The notes beneath the pieces are model-generated. The model saw only the letters and a list, made by a program, of their open reading frames with translations. It had not been told where the DNA came from and did not search any database. Made by a program: the position numbers and the translations under genes. 64,000 nt of DNA from Parazoarcus communis (GTDB taxonomy: Bacteria; Pseudomonadota; Gammaproteobacteria; Burkholderiales; Rhodocyclaceae), in the NCBI RefSeq assembly GCF_003111645.1, contig NZ_CP022187.1, positions 3,410,001 to 3,474,000 of the forward strand, given 5' to 3'. Below are positions 1 through 7,914 of the stretch, in pieces (positions within the stretch are counted from its first letter, which is position 1; each line of letters begins with the position of its first letter).

Positions 1-1466
1 TGCAAGCGGGTGACATCAGCCTCTAGCTTGACGATCTCGGCTTCGGCGTCTGTATAGGCCTTGCCAGCAGTATCGGCGTCTGTCTTAAGATCAGCGATGC
101 GGGTCAACTCCGTGTCATAGGTGATATCAACGATGAAGGAGGCCACGTCGGTGAGTCGCAGAGCTTCGCGTGCCCAGCCCTTGTCCTTCTCCAGTGAGCT
201 GGTGCGGCCGTTGCTTTTGACGATCAAATCGTTGATGTCGTCAGAACACTTCTGTATTGCCGCTGCATCGTGCTTGGGGACCGGCATAGCAACGGGCTGG
301 AAGAGAGAACTCTTCCTTGAGTTCAAGGCAGCCTTCAGCGCTTCAAGGTCTTTCTTGTAGACATTCAGGCATTCGGCAAGAGAATTCTTGTGGGCTTCAA
401 ATGAGACCATTTCTTCGGCATAGAACTTATCGCCGGTCAAAGTCAGGAAGCCAGCAATAGCCTGAATTTCGCCATTGACCGATGTCAGACATGAATCGAT
501 GGACGACTCCAAATCCGACGTTTCTTTGCTGAAGTGAGAGTCCAGGATATGCCATATATCGTGGGGCAGATTCTGACGACAGAAGGCGCATGTATCGCGT
601 TTGTCCTTATGCAGCGGGATGCCTTGCCTCACCCACGCTTGAAGGGTAGTCTCGTTCAACAGCTCCTGAATGGCCTGCGTCGGCCTGATCGATCTAGAAA
701 GGAGCTCTTTGGCTACCGTCTTGATTGAATCAAATTTTAGGCTGATCGAGACGGTATCGGTGATGTCAGGAAGTGCCTCTTGCTTCAAGAGGTTGATCTT
801 GGTGGCCTGTTCGTCAGTGGTTAGAGGCGTGAATCCCGCCTTCTTAACGGTGCCGATGTCCTTCTTGATGCTTTCAATGTTGTAGACCGCCGAACCGTAG
901 GTGCGATTCTGTTTAATCTTATTGTTGGCATGAGAGCGAAGCTTGTCCTCTAGAGCATCAGAAGCGGCTTTATGACTGAGTTTCGTCCGATCCCGCTCTT
1001 TCTTTTTGGCTTCAGTTTCATGCCGAAGACCCACCTTCGATTCAATACTGCCTAGCTTAACTTGGATGGCGGCAATGGCATCTTCGATCTCTTTGTTCTT
1101 TTCACCGACGATGGCAAACGTCTTGATCTCGCCGTTGGTTTGATTGACCAAGAAGCTTAGGTTCTCACCCACGAAGTCTCGGTTGTAGACCCGAATATCG
1201 TAGCCATGGCCGACAAGGTTGGTCTGTGTCACATCACCCTTGTCACCGCGGACTGTGAAGGTTGAGCCCACGTAGTTGAGCGGAATACGCCCCATTTCCA
1301 TAGCACGGAAGATCCGCGAGAGCGTAGTCTTACCAGAGTAGTTCCGTCCGTAGAGGATGTTAAGCCTCTTGAAGTTCTGGACGTTGTTGCCCGCATCCTT
1401 AAGGCTCTTCCTCCAAGTGAGGTCCTTAAAACTACCGAAATTGCCGATGTCAACCTGACTGAACAT
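1..1466 (-). CDS. AAA_13 / RloC-like ATPase with zinc-hook motif (N-terminal part, cut by window edge)
   Basis: About 488 codons read from ATG 1466 to the left edge without a stop; the C-terminus is missing. The start is preceded by a good AAGGAAG ribosome site. Walker A GRNYSGKTT lies near residue 45, followed by a long charged helical region. A CAFC motif near residues 292-295 resembles the zinc hook (CxxC) of RloC and Rad50. PF13166 (AAA_13) proteins such as PrrC and RloC couple such an ATPase to a C-terminal tRNA anticodon nuclease and act in phage defence; the nuclease part cannot be checked here. GC content is visibly lower than in the other genes, suggesting transfer. It could also be another AAA_13/SMC-like protein without nuclease activity. 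Confidence 0.75.
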   Translation of the reverse strand, partial: MFSQVDIGNFGSFKDLTWRKSLKDAGNNVQNFKRLNILYGRNYSGKTTLSRIFRAMEMGRIPLNYVGSTFTVRGDKGDVTQTNLVGHGYDIRVYNRDFVGENLSFLVNQTNGEIKTFAIVGEKNKEIEDAIAAIQVKLGSIESKVGLRHETEAKKKERDRTKLSHKAASDALEDKLRSHANNKIKQNRTYGSAVYNIESIKKDIGTVKKAGFTPLTTDEQATKINLLKQEALPDITDTVSISLKFDSIKTVAKELLSRSIRPTQAIQELLNETTLQAWVRQGIPLHKDKRDTCAFCRQNLPHDIWHILDSHFSKETSDLESSIDSCLTSVNGEIQAIAGFLTLTGDKFYAEEMVSFEAHKNSLAECLNVYKKDLEALKAALNSRKSSLFQPVAMPVPKHDAAAIQKCSDDINDLIVKSNGRTSSLEKDKGWAREALRLTDVASFIVDITYDTELTRIADLKTDADTAGKAYTDAEAEIVKLEADVTRL

Positions 1467-1808
1467 GAAATCTTCCTTGTCGCTGGCTATTGGTTGCCGA
1501 TTTGCAAGTGAAACAGATTGTTCAGCTAGTCTACTCCGAGTCTATGAGAATGGCATCTCGGTGAATTGGGCCAAGTTTCGTAGAAACTGCGCGGTCAGCT
1601 CTGTGCACGACTACAGACATTCATGCGAGAGGAACTGAACGGCTGCGATGGCCGACAAGCCCTCCTTCAATTGTCGGCCATGATGGATGTGCCTCGTCCG
1701 CACGATGTGGATGTTCCCCGTAAGCATCACGATGCTCCGTCGCAACACTCGTAAAGTGCACGCATGCTGCCGGGGTGTCCGTGCGCTGTCGTCTGCATTG
1801 GAGGCCAC
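1467..1808. other. Intergenic region with an 11-bp inverted repeat
   Basis: No convincing gene is seen here. A perfect inverted repeat ATGGCCGACAA (1648-1658) / TTGTCGGCCAT (1671-1681) with a 12-base loop is the only clear structure. There is no T-run, so it is not a classical terminator. The region marks the junction between the low-GC ATPase gene and the high-GC chromosome. Confidence 0.5.
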
Positions 1809-2084
1809 ATGGCGATCGAACTGAACAAGGACATCCGCGCCGAAGCGATTGCTTCAATCGAGCGCTATTTCCGCGAAAACATGGACGAGCCGATTGGCAA
1901 CATCGCGGCGGGGGCGTTGCTGGGTTTCTTTGTGGAAGAGATTGGTCCGGCGATCTACAACAAGGGCGTGGCCGACGCGCAGGAGCGCTTGCAGATGCGG
2001 GTGATGGAGCTCGATATCGAGGTCCATGAAGAGGAATTTCAGTACTGGCGAAAGCTTGAGCGCAAAGGCAAGGGGCGCAAGTAG
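1809..2084 (+). CDS. DUF2164 family small protein
   Basis: 91 residues, starting MAIELNKDIR, with the DUF2164 pattern: an N-terminal basic/acidic stretch, 'SIERYFRENMDEPIGNIAAG', an aromatic-glycine middle 'GFFVEEIGPAIYNKG' and a charged amphipathic C-terminal helix. Length is normal for the family (about 80-90). ATG 1809 was chosen over an upstream ATG because GGAGG lies seven bases upstream and homologues begin here. No function is established; it is a soluble small protein in proteobacteria. It stands alone, convergent with the methyltransferase gene to its right. Confidence 0.8.
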   Translation: MAIELNKDIRAEAIASIERYFRENMDEPIGNIAAGALLGFFVEEIGPAIYNKGVADAQERLQMRVMELDIEVHEEEFQYWRKLERKGKGRK

Positions 2085-2151
2085 GGGGCAGGCGAGTTGC
2101 GGATGGGCGCAGGGCGGTGACCGGGGAGGTCGCCGCCCCTGCGCGGCTGGC

Positions 2152-2781
2152 TTACTCGGGCTTGCGCGCGACCATGCCGATCAGTGCAGAGCGGCCCTTG
2201 TGGCCTTTGCCTTCATCGACGTCGTCCTCGTATTCGACCAGTTCCTCGATCTCCCAGTCTGCAAACGCTTCGCGCAGGGTGTCTTCGGTGTAGAGGTTTT
2301 CCACCGCGGAGGGGCCGCCGGTTTTGTATTCGATCTGTTTGGGGGTGTAGCCCTGCAGCAGGATGCGGCCGCCGGGGCGGGTGAGGCGCTTCATGACTTC
2401 GAACTGTTTGTCGCGCCATGCGGGGCCGACGAACTGGATGAAGATGCCGACGACCCAGTCGAAGGCGTTGTGCATGTCTTCCGGCGGCCAGCCGGGGGCG
2501 AGCATGTCGGCCTGGATGAAATTGACGTCGAGCTTGCGGCCAGCGGCAAGGTGGCGGGCTTTTTCCACGGCAACGGCGGAGATTTCGATGGCGGTGACTT
2601 CAAGTCCCTGTTCGGCGAGCCAGACCGAGTTGCGGCCTTCGCCGTCGGCCACCGATAGCGCCGTGCGCCCGCTTTGCAGCAGGTCGAGCCGGTGGGCGAG
2701 GAAGCGGTTGGGCTCGGTGCCGAACAGGTAGTCGTCGCCTGCGTCCCGGTAGCGGGCACTCCAGATGCTTTCCTGATTCAT
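2152..2781 (-). CDS. Class I SAM-dependent methyltransferase
   Basis: 209 residues. SAM-binding motif I is SVADGEGRN (residues 43-51), followed by an acidic residue at the end of beta-2 (TAIEIS) and a post-motif 'RPGGRILLQGYTP'. It resembles the TehB-like small methyltransferases (Methyltransf_25/11 folds) found in many Proteobacteria without a known substrate. Cytosolic; no membrane segment or signal. The start MNQESIW matches family N-termini and has AGGAG upstream. Substrate unknown; thiol or metalloid methylation is possible for this subgroup but cannot be inferred from the sequence. Confidence 0.85.
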   Translation of the reverse strand: MNQESIWSARYRDAGDDYLFGTEPNRFLAHRLDLLQSGRTALSVADGEGRNSVWLAEQGLEVTAIEISAVAVEKARHLAAGRKLDVNFIQADMLAPGWPPEDMHNAFDWVVGIFIQFVGPAWRDKQFEVMKRLTRPGGRILLQGYTPKQIEYKTGGPSAVENLYTEDTLREAFADWEIEELVEYEDDVDEGKGHKGRSALIGMVARKPE

Positions 2782-2868
2782 GTTTGCAAACTCCTGTCGT
2801 CGTATTCGCGCAGCCCTTGCGGTGGTGCGCTTTGTTCATCGGGGCTGCTGCGTAGCTCTTGCGGTGTG

Positions 2869-3498
2869 TCAGGGGGCCAGCCCGATCTGTTGCAGTGCTG
2901 CATGAATGCCTGTGGCCATCTCCTGGTAGCCACGGGCGTTGGGGTGGATCTTGTCGGCGGTCAGTTCGGGGCGGGACAGCACGTCCGAAAAGACGTCGGC
3001 GATCAGCGGAATTCGCTCTTCTTCTGCCAGGGCTTCGTACAGTGGGGCGTCGCTTGCCTTGCTGGCAACCAGTCCGAAGAGCGAAAGCTCTGGCACCGCA
3101 ACGAGGACCGGCTGCGCGCCCGCAGATTTAACTGTAGCGACGATCTGGCGAATGTCTTCCTTTACTGCGCTTTGCGCACGCCGACGCAGAAAGTCGTTGC
3201 CGCCGATCTCGATGATGACCAGCCGGGGCTGGTGTTCGTCGAGCAGGGGGCGGATGCGGGCGGTGGCCGCTTGTGCGGTGTCGCCGGGGATGCCGGCGTT
3301 GATTACCTGCCAGCCGGTGCGGGCTGCGAGCAGGGTGGGCCAGTCTTCACCTGCAGCGGCGCCGGTGCCATAGGTGACACTGTCGCCAAAGGCGAGCACG
3401 TTTGCGCCCGCTGACACGGCAGGCAGCGCTGGCGCTTTGCCGCAGGCAGTGAGCAGCAGCGGCAGCGCGAGGATGCCGAGGAAGGATCTGCGATTCAT
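2869..3498 (-). CDS. SGNH/GDSL-type esterase (TesA-like arylesterase), lipoprotein
   Basis: 209 residues. An N-terminal signal with lipobox LTAC (lipidated Cys19) predicts attachment to a membrane facing the periplasm. The SGNH hydrolase blocks are present: GDS with nucleophile Ser40, GGND in block III, and DKIH near the C-terminus giving the Asp182/His185 pair. The family (TesA, arylesterases) hydrolyses acyl esters and thioesters. ATG 3498 was chosen because it places the signal peptide at the N-terminus; an upstream in-frame ATG would add 21 unlikely residues. It lies 23 bases after the FMN reductase gene on the same strand, so probably in one transcript. Confidence 0.85.
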   Translation of the reverse strand: MNRRSFLGILALPLLLTACGKAPALPAVSAGANVLAFGDSVTYGTGAAAGEDWPTLLAARTGWQVINAGIPGDTAQAATARIRPLLDEHQPRLVIIEIGGNDFLRRRAQSAVKEDIRQIVATVKSAGAQPVLVAVPELSLFGLVASKASDAPLYEALAEEERIPLIADVFSDVLSRPELTADKIHPNARGYQEMATGIHAALQQIGLAP

Positions 3499-3521
3499 GT
3501 GGCGCTGGCCGCTTGGCGGGA

Positions 3522-4118
3522 TCAGCCAGCGTTGCGGCCAATTGCGTTGGCCAGATTGCACACGGCGGCACCGACGCCTTCGAGCATGTCACGGGTGCGG
3601 TCGTCCGCGATGCTGCCGTCGGCACCGAGCACCTTGTTGGCGGCGGGAACGGCGGCCTGCTCGGGGACCACGATAAGGCCCAGGTTCGACAGATAGAGCC
3701 GTGCATGCTGCATCGCGCGGATGCCGCCGAGCGCGCCGGGCGAGGCGGTGATCAGGCCGGCGGCCTTGCCGCGCAGATGAATGGTGCCCGGCTTGCCGCT
3801 ACCGTCGGACAGCGGACGCGACACCCAGTCGAGGGTGTTCTTCAGCAGCGGGGTGAAGAAGCCGTTGTATTCGGGCGTGGCGACGATGACGCCGTCGTGC
3901 TCGGCAAACAGTCGCTGCAGGCGTGCGGCCGCCTCGGGCAGGCCTTCGCTGGCTTCGAGATCGCCGTCGTAGAGGGGCATGACGAAGTCACGCGGTTCGA
4001 CAAAGGTGACGTCGGCGCCGGCGTTCTTCGCGCCCCTGATGGCAACCGCGAGGGCGCGACGATTGAAGGAGTCCTGGCGGGCGCTACCGCAGAGTGCGAG
4101 AAGGCGAGTGCGGGTCAT
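3522..4118 (-). CDS. NADPH-dependent FMN reductase family protein
   Basis: 198 residues with a flavodoxin-like fold: the N-terminal phosphate-binding loop GSAR (11-14) after a hydrophobic beta strand, and PEYNG (82-86), the conserved flavin-contacting motif of the FMN_red family (ChrR, YieF, azoreductase-like). Such enzymes reduce quinones, azo dyes, chromate or free FMN using NAD(P)H in the cytosol. It precedes the GDSL lipoprotein gene on the same strand. The physiological substrate cannot be decided; quinone protection is a common role for the family. Confidence 0.85.
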   Translation of the reverse strand: MTRTRLLALCGSARQDSFNRRALAVAIRGAKNAGADVTFVEPRDFVMPLYDGDLEASEGLPEAAARLQRLFAEHDGVIVATPEYNGFFTPLLKNTLDWVSRPLSDGSGKPGTIHLRGKAAGLITASPGALGGIRAMQHARLYLSNLGLIVVPEQAAVPAANKVLGADGSIADDRTRDMLEGVGAAVCNLANAIGRNAG

Positions 4119-4216
4119 CGTCGTTTCCTGGTGATGTGGATCATGATTGGGATCAGCTGAGTGACCACCTGCCGCAGCCTTGGTTCAGCGGCAGTGGTGG
4201 CCGTGTTGGGACGCGA

Positions 4217-4417
4217 TCACGCTTTCGTGGCGCGCGTTGTGCCCGGCTTCGGCGAAAAGTACTGGCATGGCGTGCCTGACGCGGCCAGCACCTCGCGCCA
4301 CGGCTGGTTGCGACTCTTGAAGTGCAAAGCGTTGCACCCGTAGGGCAGCGCCGTGTCGTGGGTGATGAAGTAGTGCGTGCAGCGGATGCACCGCCTGTCG
4401 TTCGTAGGGTTGTCCAT
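4217..4417 (-). CDS. Small cysteine-rich protein, function unknown
   Basis: 66 residues from ATG 4417 (MDNPTNDRRC). It has CxxC near the N-terminus (Cys10, Cys13), then 'HYFITHD', 'PYGCNALHFKS' and a final Cys in 'SGTPCQYF'. The four cysteines and conserved aromatic/HFKS pattern look like a small metal-binding protein of a kind recalled from betaproteobacterial genomes, usually annotated as hypothetical. The longer in-frame upstream extension is arginine/proline-rich and looks like non-coding read-through, so the short start is preferred. The cluster could bind zinc or iron; nothing in the context specifies a role. Confidence 0.6.
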   Translation of the reverse strand: MDNPTNDRRCIRCTHYFITHDTALPYGCNALHFKSRNQPWREVLAASGTPCQYFSPKPGTTRATKA

Positions 4418-4511
4418 GTGCGGCGTGCGCGAGTCGAATGCGAATAATGCCTTGTATTGAGATCTGCTCCATCCGTCAATTCCAGGATCGCCGGATGTGC
4501 ATTCCACCTGC

Positions 4512-4682
4512 TCAGCGCACCTCCAGCGCCTGGCGGGCTTCGTGCATCTCCTGCACGTCGGCCTCGATGGCGGCGCCGGGAATGGCCGAGTAGCCCATGC
4601 GGAAGCAGTTCTGGCTGGCCTTTCCGGGGCGGGCGAAGAACACCCCGCCGGGTTCAAACGACGCGTTGGTGCAGGCTGAGAT
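4512..4682 (-). pseudogene. C-terminal remnant of a MocR-type (GntR/aminotransferase) regulator
   Basis: About 55 codons before a stop at 4512 read like the end of the PLP-aminotransferase domain of MocR regulators: 'EPGGVFFARPGKASQNC', 'FRMGYSAIP' and a final helix with 'EMHEARQAL'. No corresponding N-terminal HTH or lysine-containing middle part occurs upstream, where the DASS transporter gene begins on the opposite strand. It is therefore probably a degraded gene end. The assignment rests on motif resemblance only. Confidence 0.45.
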
Positions 4683-4786
4683 CGACGAAAACTGCTCCGG
4701 CCCCCCTGCCAGATTGTGTCCATGGTCAACGAATCCCCGCACGGTTCGATTGGTCAAGCGGCCCGCGAGTGCGTAAACTGGAAGTG

Positions 4787-4810
4787 ACGGAGCAGGTTGA
4801 AGTGCTCCGT
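4787..4810. promoter_or_regulatory. Inverted repeat upstream of the DASS transporter gene
   Basis: A perfect 8-bp inverted repeat ACGGAGCA / TGCTCCGT with an 8-base loop lies 62 bases before the transporter start codon. It could be an operator, or a leftover terminator of the decayed regulator gene. No flanking T-run favours the terminator reading. Confidence 0.3.
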
Positions 4811-4872
4811 TGGCCTGTTGCGCTACCTGCCCTTCCCGAACCGGAACGCTCCGAACTGAAAAGGAGACCACC

Positions 4873-6342
4873 ATGGCCGAGCCTGCTGGCGTCAAGTTCT
4901 CATCCGCGCTGATTTCCGTCGCGCTGACCCTGATCATCTGGTTTGTGATACCCGTACCCGAGGGGGTCGATCCCAAGGCGTGGCATTTATTCGCGCTCTT
5001 CGTGGGCACCATCGCGGCGATCATCGGCAAGGCGATGCCGATCGGCGCGATCGCGATCGTTGCAATCATGCTTGTGGCGATCACTGGTGTCACCAGCCCG
5101 AAGCCAGGTGACGCACTCAAGGATGCGCTGAGCGGATTTTCCAACAGCCTGATCTGGCTGATCGGTATCGCCATCATGATCTCTCGCGGTCTCTCCAAGT
5201 CGGGACTTGGGTCGCGTATCGCGTACTGGTTCATCTCCATCTTTGGCAAGAAGACCCTGGGTATCGGCTATGCACTCGCCGCGTCGGAGACCTTGATCGC
5301 CCCGGTGACACCCAGCAACACGGCCCGCGGCGGGGGCATCATCCATCCGATCATGCGGCCGATCGCAGCCGGGTTTGGCTCCGATCCGGAGCAGGGCACA
5401 GAGAAGAAGATGGGGCGCTTTCTCGCGCTCGTGAACTACAACACCAACCCCATCACATCCGCGATGTTCATCACCGCAACCGCACCGAATCCGCTTGTAG
5501 TCAAGCTGATCTCGGACGCCACCGGTGCCGGGATCAGCATCACCTGGGGCCAATGGGCCCTGGCAGCGCTGGTGCCCGGCATCATCGCGCTGATCCTGAT
5601 GCCGCTGGTCGTGTATTACATGTGCCCGCCCGAGCTCAAGAAAACACCGGAGGCCCCGAAGTTCGCGAGGGAGAAACTCGCGGAGATGGGGCCGCTGAAT
5701 CGCAGCGAAATGATCATGATCAGCGTGTTCGCGCTGTTGCTGGTGCTGTGGGCGGGCATTCCGGCGATGATCTTCGGCAAGGAATACGCGCTCGATGCCA
5801 CGACTGTGGCGTTTCTTGGACTGTCGATCCTGCTCGTGACCAACGTGCTCACCTGGAACGACGTTCTTACGGAGAAAGGCGCCTGGGACACCATCGTGTG
5901 GTTTGCTGCACTGGTCATGATGGCGAGCTTCCTCGGCAAGCTCGGCCTCATCCAGTGGTTCTCGGAGCAGATCCAGGGCGGGATCGAAAGCACGGGCGTC
6001 GGCTGGGTCGGCGCGACCCTGTTGCTGGTGGGCGTGTATTTCTACGCGCACTACTTCTTTGCGAGCACCACCGCACATATCACGGCCATGTTCGGCGCCT
6101 TCTTCACTGCAGGCATCGCACTTGGGGCGCCGCCGATGTATCTGGCGCTCCTGATGGCCGGTGCGTCCTCGCTGATGATGTCACTGACGCACTACGGCAC
6201 AGGCACTGCGCCCATCATCTTCGCCTCAGGCTATGTCACGCTCAAGGAGTGGTGGCAGGTGGGCTTTGTGGTGAGCGTGGTCAATCTCACCATCTGGGCC
6301 GTCATCGGTGGCCTGTGGTGGAAAGTGCTGGGTTACTGGTAA
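4873..6342 (+). CDS. DASS-family dicarboxylate/tartrate-type transporter
   Basis: 489 residues with about 12-13 hydrophobic segments. Divalent-anion:sodium symporter signatures are present: SNT at 148-150 ('TPSNTARGGG') and 'TATAPNPL' near 201-208, plus a C-terminal half repeat with 'ASTTAHITAM'. It most resembles the CitT/TtdT/YbhI branch that exchanges tartrate, citrate, succinate or 2-oxoglutarate across the inner membrane. ATG 4873 follows AAGGAG by about seven bases; an upstream ATG in frame lacks a ribosome site. It precedes, but is separated by about 510 bases from, the sdhB-fumarase operon, and probably imports or exchanges a C4 acid for it. The substrate is inferred. Confidence 0.85.
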   Translation: MAEPAGVKFSSALISVALTLIIWFVIPVPEGVDPKAWHLFALFVGTIAAIIGKAMPIGAIAIVAIMLVAITGVTSPKPGDALKDALSGFSNSLIWLIGIAIMISRGLSKSGLGSRIAYWFISIFGKKTLGIGYALAASETLIAPVTPSNTARGGGIIHPIMRPIAAGFGSDPEQGTEKKMGRFLALVNYNTNPITSAMFITATAPNPLVVKLISDATGAGISITWGQWALAALVPGIIALILMPLVVYYMCPPELKKTPEAPKFAREKLAEMGPLNRSEMIMISVFALLLVLWAGIPAMIFGKEYALDATTVAFLGLSILLVTNVLTWNDVLTEKGAWDTIVWFAALVMMASFLGKLGLIQWFSEQIQGGIESTGVGWVGATLLLVGVYFYAHYFFASTTAHITAMFGAFFTAGIALGAPPMYLALLMAGASSLMMSLTHYGTGTAPIIFASGYVTLKEWWQVGFVVSVVNLTIWAVIGGLWWKVLGYW

Positions 6343-6349
6343 GAAGGCT

Positions 6350-6454
6350 GCGGTAGCGGCTCACCCGCTGCCGCGTCACGTACCGCTGCTCGGCCTGGGT
6401 CGGCGGGCTCGTTCAATTGATTTGCGCTCGGAGTCCCCTGTGCCGGGGGGCTCC
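6350..6454 (+). terminator. Hairpins downstream of the transporter gene
   Basis: Two GC-rich hairpins follow the transporter stop codon: GCGGTAGCGG / CCGCTGCCGC at 6350-6374 (one G-T pair) and GGAGTCCCC / GGGGGGCTCC at 6430-6454. Neither has a strong T-run. They probably separate the transporter transcript from the downstream operon. Confidence 0.35.
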
Positions 6455-6492
6455 GCGTACCGTTCTGGTCGCCCTGCAACGGCGGTTCGTGT

Positions 6493-6606
6493 TCACCCCG
6501 AACCGCACGGGGCCTCGGCAATCCGACGTTCGCGTTCTGCGATCTGCCGGACCGTTTCGACCCGAAACGCTTCCATGTCACGCCACCGCGACTCCTGCGC
6601 ATCCAT
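6493..6606 (-). CDS. Candidate 37-residue helical small protein or gene remnant
   Basis: In the 514-base gap before sdhB, a short minus-strand frame from ATG 6606 encodes a strongly charged helix-like peptide (MDAQESRWRD, then VETVRQIAERERRIAE). The composition looks protein-like rather than random, but the ribosome site is poor (GAGG about 18 bases upstream). It may be the end of a decayed gene. No family is recognised. Confidence 0.25.
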   Translation of the reverse strand: MDAQESRWRDMEAFRVETVRQIAERERRIAEAPCGSG

Positions 6607-6686
6607 AGGCACGTCCGTCGCACCTCACATCGACAGTAACCGGTGAGCAAAGCCGCCGGGCAGTGCTTGCAGGCAATGCGCCCTGT

Positions 6687-6736
6687 AGATAAAGAATTTG
6701 TTTATCTCGTGCAAATTAAGATTAGCTTTTTATTTT
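6687..6736 (+). promoter_or_regulatory. Putative LysR-type operator upstream of the sdhB-fumarase operon (element copy 1)
   Basis: An AT-rich block in a GC-rich gap. It begins with a perfect 7-bp inverted repeat AGATAAA / TTTATCT (6687-6707, 7-base spacer) and continues to TTAGCTTTTTATTTTT. From 6689, 48 positions match the reverse complement of 18753-18800 at 35 positions without gaps. That second copy abuts the lysR gene. Both copies point towards their target operon. LysR proteins bind such dyads plus an activation site. It lies about 150 bases before the sdhB start. Confidence 0.6.
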
Positions 6737-6856
6737 TCATGGCCATGCCCAGAATCGTCACATGGCTGATCGCTGCCGAATTCGCTGGTGATCCTTCAGC
6801 TGAGTGCTGCGGACATCGCGAATCTGAATCTGAATGCATGGCTAGGTGGGATAAAA

Positions 6857-7570
6857 ATGACGAGAACTCTTGCGGTAAGCGTGTGGCGGGGTAAGGAGGA
6901 GGGCGACTTCGTCACCTATGAAGTGCCGCGCCGCGACAATCAGACTGTGCTTGACGTGATTACCCACATTCAACGCAATGTGGATCACACCCTGTCGTAC
7001 CGCTTCGCGTGCCGCGTGGGGATGTGTGGCTCGTGCGCGATGACGGTCAATGGAAAGGCAATGTGGACCTGCCGCACCCATGTGTCGCAGGTCGCCGACA
7101 ACGGCAAGCTCGAACTCGCGCCCTTGTCGAACCTGCCGGTCGTCAAGGATCTGGTGACCGACATGCGCGACTTTTTCGACAAGTGGGCGCGCGGCATGGG
7201 GCAGTTCAAGGGTAGCCGGACGCGCAACGACGATTTCGAAAAGGTCCAGCCCGACTCGAAAGCCAGAAAGGCCGCTGACGCCGGCATCGAGTGCATTGGC
7301 TGTGGTGTCTGTTACGGCTCCTGCGATGTGGTGAGCTGGCGCCCTGACTATCTGGGCCCTGCGGCGCTGAATCGCGCATGGACCCTCGTCAATGACCAGC
7401 GTGACGTGCAGTCGGCGCAGCGGCTGAGCGTCGTTGCGGGTGATGCGGGTTGTCACTCCTGCCATACGCAGGGCACATGCACCGAGCGCTGCCCGAAGCA
7501 GCTGGCCCCGACAGCAAGCATCGCAGGCCTGAAACGCCTGCTGATGACGTCCAGTGCCGGAGGTAAGTGA
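6857..7570 (+). CDS. Succinate dehydrogenase / fumarate reductase iron-sulfur subunit
   Basis: 237 residues, normal for SdhB/FrdB. All three cluster motifs are visible: [2Fe-2S] Cys52/57/60/72 (ACRVGMCGSC...C), [4Fe-4S] Cys146/149/152 with Cys156, and the [3Fe-4S]-type Cys202/208/212 (C-x5-C-x3-CP). It carries electrons between the flavin subunit and quinone at the inner membrane. ATG 6857 was chosen because it gives the family N-terminus (MTRTLAVSVWRG) and follows AGGTGGG. It is first in an operon with two membrane anchors, fumarase alpha/beta, the flavoprotein and a TauE permease. The unusual order suggests a dedicated paralogue rather than the TCA-cycle sdhCDAB. Confidence 0.88.
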   Translation: MTRTLAVSVWRGKEEGDFVTYEVPRRDNQTVLDVITHIQRNVDHTLSYRFACRVGMCGSCAMTVNGKAMWTCRTHVSQVADNGKLELAPLSNLPVVKDLVTDMRDFFDKWARGMGQFKGSRTRNDDFEKVQPDSKARKAADAGIECIGCGVCYGSCDVVSWRPDYLGPAALNRAWTLVNDQRDVQSAQRLSVVAGDAGCHSCHTQGTCTERCPKQLAPTASIAGLKRLLMTSSAGGK

Positions 7571-7914
7571 TGAGCCAGGCCGAGACAAGAAGACGCCAGT
7601 GGTATGTCCAGCGCATCAGCGCGATGGTGCTCGCGTGCTGTGTGGTGGCGCATCTGGCGATCATGATTTACGCGGTGAGAGGCGGTCTGAGCGGCGCCGA
7701 GATTCTGGAGCGAACCCAGGGCAGCTGGCTGTTCGGGGCCTTCTACGCGGTGTTCGTCCTTGGCTGCGCCGCCCATGTGCCGGTCGGTGTGAGCAACATT
7801 GCTGAAGAGTGGTTTGGTGTTCGAGGGTTCAAGTCGGTGTTGATCGCGCAGCTGTTCACCTGGGGAATCCTGATCCTCGGCCTGCGCGCCGTTTGGGGAG
7901 TGATCGCAACATGA
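7567..7914 (+). CDS. Succinate dehydrogenase/fumarate reductase membrane anchor subunit (b-type haem anchor)
   Basis: 115 residues with three hydrophobic helices. Conserved histidines lie in the first (VVAHLAIMIYA) and second (AAHVPVGVSNIAEEW) segments, as in cytochrome b556-type anchors that bind haem and the quinone. The start overlaps the sdhB stop (ATGA), and its own stop overlaps the next anchor gene, indicating translational coupling. It anchors the catalytic subunits to the cytoplasmic face of the inner membrane. The assignment as C or D subunit is uncertain because small anchors diverge strongly. Confidence 0.75.
   Translation: MMSQAETRRRQWYVQRISAMVLACCVVAHLAIMIYAVRGGLSGAEILERTQGSWLFGAFYAVFVLGCAAHVPVGVSNIAEEWFGVRGFKSVLIAQLFTWGILILGLRAVWGVIAT

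Noticed and set aside
4987-6078. 363-codon minus-strand frame inside the DASS transporter gene
   Set aside because: Rich in Asp/Arg/His with no recognisable fold and antisense to a clear transporter.
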